Part shown: positions 23,090 through 34,334 of the stretch, in pieces
How positions within the stretch are numbered: the stretch's first letter is position 1
Layout: each line of letters starts with the position of its first letter
Source of the DNA: Thuidium tamariscinum
Taxonomy: Eukaryota > Streptophyta > Bryopsida > Hypnales > Thuidiaceae
Direction: 5' to 3'
NCBI GenBank assembly: GCA_947034885.2
Contig: OX344749.2
Span: forward strand, 5,657,501-5,721,500
Length of the DNA: 64,000 nt
Position numbers and translations under genes: made by a program
Notes under the pieces: model-generated
What the model was told of the DNA's origin: nothing
The model's input: the letters and a program-made list of their open reading frames with translations, nothing else
Database searches by the model: none

Positions 23090-23700
23090 ATTGTGGAGCA
23101 AAAGCCAGGTTGAGGAGGCAGACACAAGCGCAGACGTAGTTACAGTAACAGTCAAAGGAGCAAGTAGAAGCAAGCATAAGCCACAATACAAGAAAGTGAC
23201 TAAATTTTTTCGTAAACTGCGGTTACCAACACATGCCAGTTCATAACCTGTAGAGCAAAGCAAACACTGTATCGTTCTACAATATCTAGGCAAAAGCTTA
23301 CAGAAATCTACAAGCATCTATCTTCGAAACAACCAAAAGGAAAGCACCTAGAATCGATCGTTTCCTGCAGCAATTCGAGTTCCACAAGCCTCACGATAGT
23401 CAGTGAACGACACCACGCAATGCACACTCAACCTTGAGTTCAATAGCAGCATACTCACAAATGTAGACAGCTGTGCGAGATGCAAGCTAAAATTTTCCTG
23501 CCAACATTTTTTCATAGAGCACATGTAGCAACGGGGGCCTCTGTAGTGACCCCTGTGAAATTTAATTAGCTTCCTACGTTTTGGGGTACCTAAACCCACG
23601 TAGATCTCTATTCCAACATCAATATCTTGATCATGCATCCTCCGATTCGCTCAAGACCTTATCTTTAGCATTTTATTGCAACCAAATACATCAGCTGCTG
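23090..23700. repeat. Second copy of the SDR 3' flank
   Basis: TTTCCTGCAGCAATTCGAGT, GTCAGTGAACGACACCACGC and GAGTTCAATAGCAGCATA match 16820-16920 closely. Parts also match 23820-23900. The three copies lie in the same orientation, so this flank was duplicated at least twice. Confidence 0.65.
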
Positions 23701-24261
23701 TATCAAATTAGCCATTTCTATGGTCGAAGACATCACTAACCCTATGATTCAAGAATGTCCAGCAAAAGGGAAATCTGAATCCAGTTCCGTTGTTCAGGCA
23801 CTAATCCAGGTGAAATCATACAATGTACACTCCACCATGAAACTCAATAGCGTCATAGTTACAAAAGCTGACAGCGGTTTAAGATCCAATCTGAAATTTC
23901 ATGGCAACATATTTTACCATTTTTCCCCAGTTCTACAATATCCTAAGCTTCGGACTAGAATATCTGACCCCACAGATCTTTCCTGCCTGCAGAAACAGCA
24001 AAATTACATCCTCCAATTTGCTGAAAAGCTTATCTCCAGCATTAAATTGTCAGAATTGCAACCAATGCAATGGACATCCCCAGCTGCGCTTTCAAATTGC
24101 GACACTCAAGGAACACCATCTCCTCCTCATCACCAACCCTAGGACACAAGAATGCACAGCGCAATAGGAATCCTAATCCAGCTTCGTTGCCCGGTGGCCA
24201 CAGCGTAGAAATTCGCAAGAGTCCGGCCAATTGTCTAAAGAATTCTCCGCACAGGGCTTGC
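23701..24261 (-). other. 3' flank and probable 3' UTR of the SDR gene
   Basis: Lies directly downstream of the SDR stop on the minus strand. Its distal part (23820-24130) is the third copy of the duplicated block. No coding exon is recognised. Confidence 0.5.
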
Positions 24262-25131
24262 TCAATGGCCTCCAAGACGGATGATACTCCACACATCCAT
24301 TACCCCAGGGGGTACCGGACCCAGTGCGGCTTTGACAGCAGCTGTCGCAACAGCTTCCACATTCACCGGAGGCACAAAGAGAGGCCCCACGAGCGGGACT
24401 TGCGTGAGAGCTTTGGCCTGCGTCATCACCGCTTCCAGAGGCGACCCGAGCATGCCCAGCGGCACCTTCACCCCGGCAATTTTGCGGTCACCATAAATGA
24501 ATCCCGGTCTCAAAATCACACCAGAGTAAGGGAATTTGGAACGAACCGCATCTTCCGCGAGTCTCTTCCCCTCGAAGTAGCCTTGAAGCACAATGGAAGG
24601 GAGGCTGAAATCCGCGACGGAGACCAAGACAAAACGCTTCACGCCAGCTTTCGAAGCAGCCCAAACAGCAGTGCGGTTGGCCTCGCCGTTGATACGCCGC
24701 ATTTGTTCATTGGTGCCAAACCCTCCCACGCATGAGATCACGGCTTGCACTTCTTCCAGCGACTCTTTCCATTGCGACGGGTCGAACAAATCGCCGCGAA
24801 CCCAGACGACGTTGTTCACCCACGCGTCGGTCCCCTCGGGTCGCCCCGTCCGGTTGAGGCTCACCACGGGAACACCGCGAGTAAGGGCTTCCTCGCAAAC
24901 GTGAGAACCAACGAAGCCGTTCCCGCCCAGCACCAGCAGCTTCTTCCGCTCTTTAGGTTTCACCACAGGCTCCTCCAAGCTGGGAGCAGAGCTGCCTGAC
25001 GAACCGGGCTGGAAAGAAGAATCCTGGGAACACGAAGTCGTGGAAGTAATGGACCTGACGCTAACTGACCCTAGAACTCGCTGCCAGTTCTGTGCCGCAG
25101 CTGATCTCACTCCTTGCACCACTACCGCCAT
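24262..25131 (-). CDS. Atypical short-chain dehydrogenase, COQ11/NDUFA9-like
   Basis: Intronless, 289 aa. The ATG at 25131 sits in the context TTGCCATGGCG; an upstream in-frame stretch begins only with TTG and is not used here. The first ~55 residues are rich in Arg, Ser and Ala with few acidic residues, as in a mitochondrial presequence. The Rossmann nucleotide-binding loop LVLGGNGFVGS is at residues 67-77. Further family blocks are ISCVGGFG, INGEAN, KRFVLVSVADF, GYFEGKRLAE (with YxxxK) and LRPGFIYG, then PPVNVEAVA near the end. The family is the NAD(P)-binding atypical SDR group related to yeast Coq11 and complex I NDUFA9, found in plants with organellar location. The reaction is not known from sequence. 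Confidence 0.85.
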   Translation of the reverse strand: MAVVVQGVRSAAAQNWQRVLGSVSVRSITSTTSCSQDSSFQPGSSGSSAPSLEEPVVKPKERKKLLVLGGNGFVGSHVCEEALTRGVPVVSLNRTGRPEGTDAWVNNVVWVRGDLFDPSQWKESLEEVQAVISCVGGFGTNEQMRRINGEANRTAVWAASKAGVKRFVLVSVADFSLPSIVLQGYFEGKRLAEDAVRSKFPYSGVILRPGFIYGDRKIAGVKVPLGMLGSPLEAVMTQAKALTQVPLVGPLFVPPVNVEAVATAAVKAALGPVPPGVMDVWSIIRLGGH

Positions 25132-25584
25132 GGCAACAACCAAAATTTGGAAAACACAATTCCCAGCACGCAATTCGAGAGGTCCGATTTCGACAATCGA
25201 AAAATCTCCACACAGAAATCTCGACTAACTCTGATCAATCAGACAACCCCTAAGTGTCGGACAGAGTAGTAAACAAAATATGCCAATGATCGTCAAATGG
25301 TGCAACAATGGGTCAAACCTAGTGAGCTCTAAATAATGGGACAATTACCCAAATTAGAGAGCGAAACAAAAAGAATCTCGTAGCTGAAACCACGAGCCTG
25401 TTGTGGAATTGACGTGACCCTGTTCAAGTGATTGAAGGAAACCCTAAAAGCACACCGAAGCTGAAGGATACGAATTCGTCCTAAGTTACTTGTGCACGCA
25501 AACGAGAGGTGGTAGAAATCAAACAAGGAGAATGAAGGTGGGGCATGAGTGCAACAGCTACGCCAGCTCAGTGGAAGCGCAGTC
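25132..25584. promoter_or_regulatory. Probable bidirectional 5' region
   Basis: Separates the SDR start codon from a plus-strand exon-like fragment starting at 25585. No clear TATA box or other defined element was identified. Confidence 0.35.
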
Positions 25585-25702
25585 ATGGCGTTGCCAAGTG
25601 CCGCAATGAGATTGCGCCATGACTTCCTTCGCTCTGCCTCCAGCTCACTGCCTCAATATTCGGAGAGGCAGCTCTGTTTCAGTGCAAACTTTGGGAGTGG
25701 GT
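25585..25702 (+). pseudogene. Isolated first-exon-like fragment with presequence character
   Basis: An ATG opens MALPSAAMRLRHDFLRSASS, followed by SLPQYSERQLCFSANFGSG. It is rich in Arg and Ser with no acidic residue early, like an organellar targeting peptide, and head-to-head with the SDR gene. The frame then runs into GGGTTAACCCCTAAGCG, which resembles the TTAA(CCCCTAA) ends of repeats at 41.4 and 51.9 kb. No following exon is found. It may be the stump of a gene cut by a TTAA-type insertion. This is inference. Confidence 0.35.
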
Positions 25703-28700
25703 TAACCCCTAAGCGTCCAGACTCACTATTCGGAAGTATATTTTGGAATTGAGATGGAAATAAAAGTTGTAGAGTTTGAGTTTCAGATTCTATCCATATA
25801 GTTAGATTCACCAGTGCTATCACTAATATTATTCTATCAATTTTGTAAGGGAAATTTCAAAATTCCTTCTAAATTCAATTACAAGCAAAATATTGTCATT
25901 TTTGAGTAACTTTTGTTGGAATGGATTTGAAAGAAGGTTCTCTTGACATGGTGATTTTTTGGAATTTTTGTGTTCTTTGAGTCTATGACCACTTAGTCAA
26001 CCACTTAATATACTTGCTCATTTGTAATTTTATAAAATAAGACCTCCAATAACACCAAATATAACCTTTGGATAGAACAACAACTTCATAAAGTACTCAT
26101 CAGGAAAGTAACTCCCTATTGAAACAGTATTGTTTCAATGGGTTCACAGGCCAACCTTGAAATTATACTGTAAGTTGCAATACAAGAAAAGTATTGCAAC
26201 AATGTTGTTTCAATACAAGCATTGTTTTCCCATTGGAGCATATTTGTTAGAGTACTACTTTTGTTTTAGAATAGATCGTATGATTTTAAGATTGGATTGT
26301 AAAACTACCAAAACAATACTGCAATAGTACCAAGGGAGGGGGGGGGGGTTTCCCGATGTGAGTATCTTTAGAAATTAGAATGGCTTTCATCCAAATGAAG
26401 CTATATTGGAAAAAAAATTGATTTTCAATCTATTCATTGTCCACTTTTTGCACTTCAACGCGTTTAGGGTTCACCCCTAAAAGTATGGATCCGTGACTAT
26501 TGAATTGTGTCCATCTCTCCATTTTGCAACTAGATATGAATGAAAGTTTTCATAATTATATTCAAAAATAGAAACATATGTCTATTATAAGTTGTAGAAT
26601 TTTCAAATCTTTTGGAGAATTATTGAAATTATTGTGTGTACATTAAGAAAAAATTGAAGGAAATTCATACCAAATATGAAATTTTCACCATATATACTCT
26701 ATAGAGTATAACATCATGGTATAAATTAGAGTTACTATGTCACCTTAAAAGTACAAAATCAACAAATCATAGTTATAGACTCAAAGTTCATATTTCTATA
26801 ATAAAATATTTAAATTTATGATTCTTTGAAATTTACAATTGGAGTAGAAAGTATATTTGACAAGCTTCATTTCATAAGTTGAAATTGAATTTTAAAAAAT
26901 ATCATTTTTATTGCTAAATTCACATCACAAGTAAAAAGCAAGAATTGACCAAAATATACTATTAAAGTGATCCATGGATTAATCATCTTTTTCTTTAAAA
27001 AAATCAGTAATACTATAGTAGAAAAACTTAAAATACTATTCATTGAAACTATACTCAAGCCACTTCCAAAAAATTAGGATGACAAAACGTCTTTTTTCAT
27101 CCTATAAGTCTTAGGTGAAATCATTTTGTATTTTCAACAATCTTGAAGTTAGAGTTAAACTTTAAGAATAAACTTAAGGTAGAAAGGCCTATTGTTGTTC
27201 TTTTAGTACTTGTGTATACTATAGTTAGATTGATTGGATTCTAGATTTTACTTTTGTAATAAAATATCAAATCAAAAAAATTCACATGTATTTTGGTCAA
27301 TTCGATTTTTATTTGACAAAACGTATATATTGGTGGTCAAAGCAAAAGCATATAGCTTCTTATTGTTGGCACTAGAGGAGACTATTTTAGTCCATTTGGG
27401 TTCTAATGTGGTTCTTTAGACTTCTTATACATTTGCAATCACTATACCAACTTGATCCTTTAAATCAAGGGATTATGAGTGAATTTTTTACCATGTCTCA
27501 GCTGCATAGTGGTGCACATTCCTTACATTTATTAAACCATGACTTTTCAACCCAATTTCAACCTTTTCAACTCCAATTCCATACTAAAAAAGTCATAATA
27601 CAGTCTTTATGATTTTCACTACAATAGTTTTTGTATTTAAGTTGAGGTGATTTTAGATGAGTATACCTTATTTAGACACAAGTAACTTTGTTTTGGTACA
27701 AACATTGGGAGTACGCTTACAAGCTAAAATTGCAACTAATGTAGGAGGTCTATAAAGCAAGGAGGCACAAAAAGCATTCTCTTATCATATTTCTTTCTTC
27801 GACATACCAATTGCATTCATCGATATACCATATGTGAATGTTTTTTGTGTTCTTTGGATTTCAAAATTCAAAATTTGTAAGTAACTCTGCATATGGAAGT
27901 TGGATGTTGGAATAAGGTATGTGCACCTATAATCATCACTACTTAAATCCAACACCTACTTTGGGAGACCTATACATTGAAATCATAAATCAACATTAAA
28001 ATATTGATATTAATGATACAAAATGTATACTATCTCAAGAAAGGTATGAAAGAGGGCCTAACACTAATTTGTCATACATTTAAAATCACTATAGATCTCA
28101 TAATTTATTTTTATAGGAGTCAATCAAAATAGGCCAAAATATATAGTATTGTTGGCACTCTTATAATTACTTGAGACTATACTTGGACTCTAAATATGAA
28201 AACGCCTTTAAATCCTAAAATTCCTTGCAACCACATTGTAAGTTTTGAGGGTTTGGTTAACTATTGCAATTTGACTTTCGACTTATTGTTTACAAAATTT
28301 GTGTTATTTAAAGCACATTATTGAAACAATCCAATAACATAATTAAGTATACATGTAAATTTGGATGCATTTTTTGTGCATTTTTTTAATGATTTGGCCT
28401 CAAAAATTCAATCTTTGCATTTCTTGAAGGTAGTATTCAGAAGTTGCAAATTGATTTCAATTTCTTTAGACCTTGCATTGAATTTTGAAGAAAATGGGCA
28501 CATAGTGAAGAAAATGCTTTTTGCTTTTTACCTAGATATCTTACAAATGGTAAGGAATTAAATTTTTTTAATGATGTGCACAAAGTTGAAATTAAGATTT
28601 GAAAGTTGAAATTTTCATTTATAGTTTAGAGTTTTTTTACCCAAAAAATTGACACAAAAGTGACTATTTTCTACATTTTGGAGGCTCAAAATTCAAAGGA

Positions 28701-28888
28701 GTTTTAGGTGTTAATACATGCCAAACTTCCAAAAGAATTAGACTATTGCTCCCTCCCTCTCTCTTATATGATGTCCAAAATATGCATACTAAAAGGCATT
28801 GGAATTTTTTGCACTTGCCAATAAAATTTAATAGTTTATTTATTTATTTAATAATAGTACATATGGTTATAATTATGCTAGTAACGAC
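25703..28888. other. AT-rich intergenic DNA
   Basis: No gene recognised. A cluster of hairpins is listed at 26118-26199, and a run of about 14 G interrupts AT-rich DNA near 26336. Open frames are short, AT-driven and lack splice context. Confidence 0.5.
26118..26199. repeat. Two adjacent hairpins
   Basis: ATTGAAACAGTATTGTTTCAAT (22 bp: arms ATTGAAACA and TGTTTCAAT) lies at 26118-26139. TTGCAATAC and GTATTGCAA lie at 26175-26183 and 26191-26199. Further partly related CAATGTTGTTTCAATAC sequence follows. No element boundaries were found. Confidence 0.6.
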
Positions 28889-29030
28889 CATTTAGAGTGC
28901 ACTAAAATTGGTGGATTATGCAAACTTGGCCCTTTCACATTTAGACCATGTGGTCTAAAATCTAAACTTGTCCCAAAAATGAATGGAAAAACGATGTATA
29001 AAAAAAAACCATTTTAACAAAAAAATTCAT
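28889..29030. mobile_element. MITE family A, degenerate short copy
   Basis: The left end ACTAAAATTGGTGGATTATG and right end ACCATTTTAACAAAAAAATT follow the family consensus with changes. The interior TTTAGACCATGTGGTCTAAA is a variant of the family palindrome. No duplication is preserved. Confidence 0.55.
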
Positions 29031-29204
29031 ACATAGAAGATCATATCATTACATAACAATACACCCTCTGACATGATTTGTCACTAGTTCTATAAATTAC
29101 TCATATGGGATCATCTAAAGACACTTGTAGTGTCCTAGTCATCTTCACATCCATCCCTGGGCTACAATAGAACATTTCAATCTCAATAGGTTCCGAACTA
29201 ATGT

Positions 29205-29452
29205 AGGCACACCCAAAAGCGCCATCTATAGTGCACATACATTTTTGAAATCAGTCATGTTCACAGATTGTAGATGGCACTTTCAGAAACAGACTTTGAG
29301 TGTTAATAACTTTTGCATACAGTATCCAAATCCTGTGTTCTTTGGTGCGTTGGAACATGCTTTCACTTGCCAACAAGACTACATAAAAATTTGAACTAAT
29401 TAATAGCAAGAACTAGGCTCAGTATGAATAAGTGGCGCTTTTGGGTGTACCT
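29205..29452. mobile_element. Small inverted-repeat element, unclassified (248 bp)
   Basis: AGGCACACCCAAAAGCGCCA at 29205-29224 is repeated inverted at 29433-29452 with 19 of 20 positions matching. There is no coding capacity. A convincing target-site duplication was not found, so the exact ends are uncertain. Confidence 0.65.
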
Positions 29453-30344
29453 TCCTTAATCTGCAGAATTGCCTCAAGCAAATGTTAAAATTATTTCAAA
29501 GCTGCGAAGTCATTTCCCTGTTCATTGTCATTGTGAGCATCCACTGTGAGAACAATAATATTAAAAACCACACAACCATAAATCAGTGCTGTACTGTACA
29601 CCCAAGGTCTGAAGACACTATCACCGTTCAAAGCTTAACATGTAGGCCTGCTTCAAGGCAGGGGACCCTTTCTATTCCAGAAACCCAGCCTCCTTTCTAT
29701 GTAAAAAAACCTTGAATGCAAACTAGTTTGCCCATGCATTGTGGGTCACTGTAAAACGAACGCTTTCTTGTTGCAGTGCTACCTGTGCAAGGACCCACTC
29801 CTTCATCTGGATTGGTGACTCTAATGAAGACAATGCTAATGTCGTGTGAAAACAATGCATATTCAATTGCTTCGATGTTCATAGCCTTACCATTCTATAA
29901 TCAACGTTGCAACAACTAAAGTTTTGACATTATTGACTAAATGGTGCAAAATCACTAACTACTATAATGCATTCATACTAAATCTATGGTCTTTACATGT
30001 CTCATTCATTATGTAAATAGTACAAACTTAAAGACTATATTAGTAACAATTACATACTACATGGTTGCAACTGATTTGCATATTTCCATACTAATTTCTA
30101 TAAAAATCAATATTGAAAAGTTTCTCATTCAAACCTAAACACAACATTGCCTGTTCAAGGGATGTTACCTTTGACTTCAAAGGTATCAATTCAAAACCAT
30201 GGCCACTTGAAAAGCATAGCCAATTCAAAAGTTGTTTGAACAATTTGTTTTCATACAAATGATGTTTCAAAAAATGGTAAGCGTCCAAACTATAGAATGT
30301 CTCTATATAGAATCTTTCATTTGTACAACACAATCCTCACAAAC
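29453..30344. other. Intergenic; possible left part of the Plavaka-like transposon
   Basis: No gene is supported. A 61-codon minus-strand frame at 29697-29882 has balanced composition (NPDEGVGPCTGSTATRKRSF) but no confirmed splice partner. Motifs of the type TCAATTCAAA recur between 29850 and 30230 and might be subterminal repeats. Confidence 0.35.
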
Positions 30345-32444
30345 CTACATGTGTAGAGATTCACTAGATCCACTACCATGGTCTGGGGATGCCAAAGAAA
30401 GGTCTATGATTTTCAACCGCTTCATAAATGGAGCACATTCCTGTAAATGAACTTCAATTTTCAACATTTCTGCCTCATGTTCTCGAAAGTCCCCCTCTCT
30501 CAGATTCCGATTAGCCATTGCCAACTCCATCTGCAAAACAACACACGAGAAATATCAATGTCAATACATCCAATAGGTGGTAATTTAAATCAATACAAAT
30601 GTACCAATTCAGAGAATTGTACACTTACAGCATATACAAAAAATGCTGCTTGGTTCATGAGGAGTTTCACCACTCCATTTTTGGGATACTTGGAGCCCAT
30701 CACCACTTTAGAAATAGCTCCATACACAACATTCGATCCATAAGGATCTTGCAAATCCACACTGAAGCGCCATACGTCTTCTGAAACAATAACACTTTAT
30801 TTTCAAATTTAACTTCATTGAAGCTTTACTGAAGCTTATAAATCCAGGCTTTATTGTAGGCTAACCTTTACTAATGCTTACAAAGCTTTCCTAAAACTTT
30901 ACAAGCTTACTTGACAACCAAAATAGAGTGATCTTCAACATATATGTTCACATATACTAGACAAGAGACATAAAATGAAAAAAAAATAGACATGTGATTA
31001 AAAGACCAAGACATGTAATTAAAACAATACATCAAAAGACATAATGACAACAAAAATCAAAAGAGGGATGAATCCATTGGTACCATCTTGCATTGCCGCA
31101 AGTTTGGCTCTCCATGCTTCTTTCACTATGGTTGTTTCATTGGCAGGGGGCTTGGGAAGCTCTAACAAACGATAAAACTCTTCCTTCATGACTCTTGTCA
31201 TGTGTCCTCTAGCATCTCGAAATTTTCTTGAGACTCTACTTTGGAGGCCAGGCTCAGTGCTTGATTGTGGTCCCCATGCTTGTTCAAACTGCTTGCACAC
31301 AACTAGATCATCAAAGACTCCAAAGTCTTCTAAGATAGCCTTCTTAATGTTTTCTTGGCTTGGATGGATGTCACTTGTTGATGGATCCTTCCCAAGAAGG
31401 AACGAACGAATGATTTTAGCCAACCTCTGCTGTCAAGCAAAAACTTCAACTAGTTAGATTCACCAATTCAAACAGCTAACATAAAAATTAATATAAATAT
31501 TGCATACAATAAGATGGTGAAACATCAAGGAAGCACACCTTCACAAATTCCCATTGAGTGCAATAGGGAGGTGAAATGTTCTCTCTGACTGCAACTGCTA
31601 GCATGTCAGTTAGCTTTGAAATTTGGTTAGACTGATCCTTTGTGTCCTTCTTCAATTTGTGAAGAAGTATTCGCTCTGGAGCAGAGAGTCCATTAGCCAA
31701 ATCTGCACAACATAACATTAAAGTTAGAGGAGAGTGGATAGTCAATGCAAGCACCTATACCTTAAATTCAATTTCAGCATGAGACAACAATGATTTCTTA
31801 ATCCTATGTTAAAGCTAAACTCAATTAGAGAATTGGACAACGTTTCATCAACTCTTAAGAACTAATTCACTAAATCGATTCACAAAATCACTATGCAAGC
31901 AATTTTGAAGGAGGTGAAAAGGTTCTCAATCTAAGCAAAAAATATTATTTTGAAACTTAGGAACACATTGAGTCACAAACTGGTCCGAAACACATGAATA
32001 CGGAAACTCTCTTTCCCTGATGCTGCACCAATACACTCAGGGCTCAGGGCCGCTGTGACGATGCGTTCAATGCCACACTCAAACGATGCAAATATTTTGT
32101 TCAACACTCAGATTCACAAAATTGCCTACGCTTAAGTTGATCATAACTTAACGCAATAATAACTCACAAAGCTGATGTTCTAACAAGAAGTTATACTAGA
32201 GTACGTTACCTGGTGTTTCGGAAGCAGGTGCATCTCGTATCGTGTCCGCAGCAACTTGATCCATGGTTGTCGGAGCAACATTATTCACGCTGATTTCTCC
32301 GACTACAAGATCCACAGAGTTGCTAGGAGGCGTTTGAAATCTGATCGACCTTCCAATTCGACGGGTGTGAGGTCTTGAATACGGTGATTGCGCACCGGCC
32401 AAACAAGAGGAGCGCCTTGCTGGTAATCTTGAACTAGAGTCCAT
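30345..32444 (-). CDS. Five-exon protein divergent from the transposase, unknown family
   Basis: Exons 32444-32210, 31702-31539, 31426-31084, 30780-30629 and 30530-30345 join in frame at GT-AG sites to give 359 aa. The N-terminus is Arg- and Ser-rich (MDSSSRLPARRSSCLAGAQS). Exon 2 is helical and charged (LHKLKKDTKDQSNQISKLTD). Exon 3 holds SRKFRDARGHMTRVMKEEFY. Exon 4 has DVWRFSVDLQDPYGSNVVYG. The C-terminus is a charged helix (NRNLREGDFREHEAEMLKIE). I do not recognise the family. Position and divergent orientation beside an intact transposase suggest an accessory transposon protein, analogous to TNPA of En/Spm; a host gene is the alternative. Intact phase at all four junctions argues against neutral decay. 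Confidence 0.65.
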
Positions 32445-34334
32445 TGGAAAGAACAGTGAAACGAAGCGTAAGAATCAGCGACACTCAAACTCATAGAAGA
32501 AAACAAAGTAATGAGCGTACAAAATTGAAACTACAAGAAGGCGAGTGAAGGAGCTTACAATATTCAAACCGATTGTGCTTGCGCTCCATTGCTTGGCTAG
32601 TCACCATCAGGAGACTTGGCGCCACAACTCTGCGAGCTCAGAATGAAAAAGAAACTAAGGGTTTCGGAGACAGAGTTTATACAATCTTTGACAAAAATCA
32701 GCCGTTGATTTCTAGCCCTCATCGTCGATCTCAGCCATCGATGCAAATGGATGGATAGAGGTCTTCATTCATCGAATGAATGAAAATTACCAAGACATCA
32801 AGTCTGTCTTTACCCAACCTGTCGTAAATCATCATCGTGCAAGTCTTATCAACGTCTGTCTTTGTCATTTGCTAAGCCCTAGTTTTCTTTGGGGAAGTAA
32901 CCTTAAACCCTAACGTACTACACCGTCTTCTTCGCTCTACTTTGTCGAGGTCTCCAGCTCTTTCTCAGTGTCTTGCCATTTTCGGCAACCAGGCTCTTTT
33001 GTTTCTTGCCTGCCTCGCGGGATTGCATCGCAGCTTTTTCAGTTCAGCTCTTCAGTCCTTGCAAGCGTCTGCTCATCGTTGGCATCTTTGCTTATTTTCA
33101 CGAGAGATGCTCATGCTCTTGTTTCAGAGGGAATGAAAGCTAAGCACGTCATAAGCAAGTTTGCAGGTATGAATTTGATCAAACCCCTAAATCAATCTCC
33201 TCGTCCTTTCTGAACCTTGAATTATGTCTCTAATGTTAGTAGCCATCGCTTGAGTGTTTTTTCTAGTGTGGTCCCGATGAGAAGCTTGTTGTATTCATTG
33301 TTAGTCATTAGATCTAGTTTCAGTTCTAGTTTAGAGTTGAGAATATGCGTTGAGAACATGCTTCTATAATCATCTTCACTGGTAGCTTTCATGATCTGGT
33401 TTTGGATATCAATTAGGGTATACGGGGTTAATCATCCTGAAAATTAGTTGGGGTACAGGTGTAAGCGACACTTTTGGGGAAGACGCAGCAACCGAGGATC
33501 AGACGCTCACTCCGGAGGCTCGAATAGTAGCGAGGTGATCGATTCGCTCATTTTTGTTTGATTGAATGTTGTGGAGATGATGGTATTCGTGAGATTGTCG
33601 TTTCCATCAACATGTTTTAGGAGAGGGTTGAATTTCTAGCTAAGATGTATCTATCAGTACTGGATCAACCATCTGCTTCTTTGAGTTGCTTCTTTCGAGC
33701 TGAGTTTCTTGCTTATCCGTTGTGTCAATTACACATAAAAGGGAAATCAGGAGGGCTGGATCAGTAGGACAGGAAATTCGATGATCTGAGGTGGGAGTAA
33801 CTCAATTGTTTCCTTGACTTGAGTGAGATGACTGAGATTCGCGTCTTCTTTGCAGTAAAAGCAGCCCCATTTGTTTTCTCTAACTTTTACTGGTGCTCAC
33901 TTGAATGATCTTTCATTTAGCGTACGTGGTGATTGCAGGAACGTACTTGGCCTTTGATTGAGATCATCATTGGTATGGAGGAACGTGGTTTCTGAGCACG
34001 GGGGGAGCCTTAAGACAGTCAAGGTTAGTGGAACTTTCTTCATAGATAATGCTGCTATATGCAATGAAAGTGACCTTACAAAAGTGACCTTATCATGTTG
34101 TAAGACATCAATCTGTGCCTTAGTACGTGCAGACCTAATTTTAGTATTATGATTTTCAAGTTGATATGTGTGTAATACAGTTTTTGCTTTGTTCAATAAC
34201 TAGGTATAATTGATTTGTTTAAACAGGCAAACTGAAGATCAAAAATATGACCTACGGTGGACCAAACTCACCAATTGTGTCAAGTCAGCTAGTCATGACG
34301 CTTCCAAAACAGGAATCTTGAGACAGTGCTCTTT
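32445..34334. promoter_or_regulatory. Divergent 5' region between accessory gene and transposase
   Basis: About 1.9 kb with no convincing coding exon. It probably contains both promoters and 5' UTR exons of the transposase gene; AAGTTTGCAGGTATGAATTT near 33160 contains plausible splice sites. GC content is higher than in the surrounding DNA. Confidence 0.4.

Noticed and set aside
24070..24735. 221-codon plus-strand frame opposite the SDR gene
   Set aside because: Antisense shadow of a GC-rich coding region; the minus-strand frame has the Rossmann and YxxxK motifs.
29697..29882. 61-codon minus-strand frame as a possible extra transposon gene
   Set aside because: Plausible composition but no splice partner, homologue or conserved context; left as unexplained.
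32942..33213. Two overlapping plus-strand frames upstream of the transposase
   Set aside because: They lie in the presumed 5' region, overlap each other and show no domain; probably 5' UTR.
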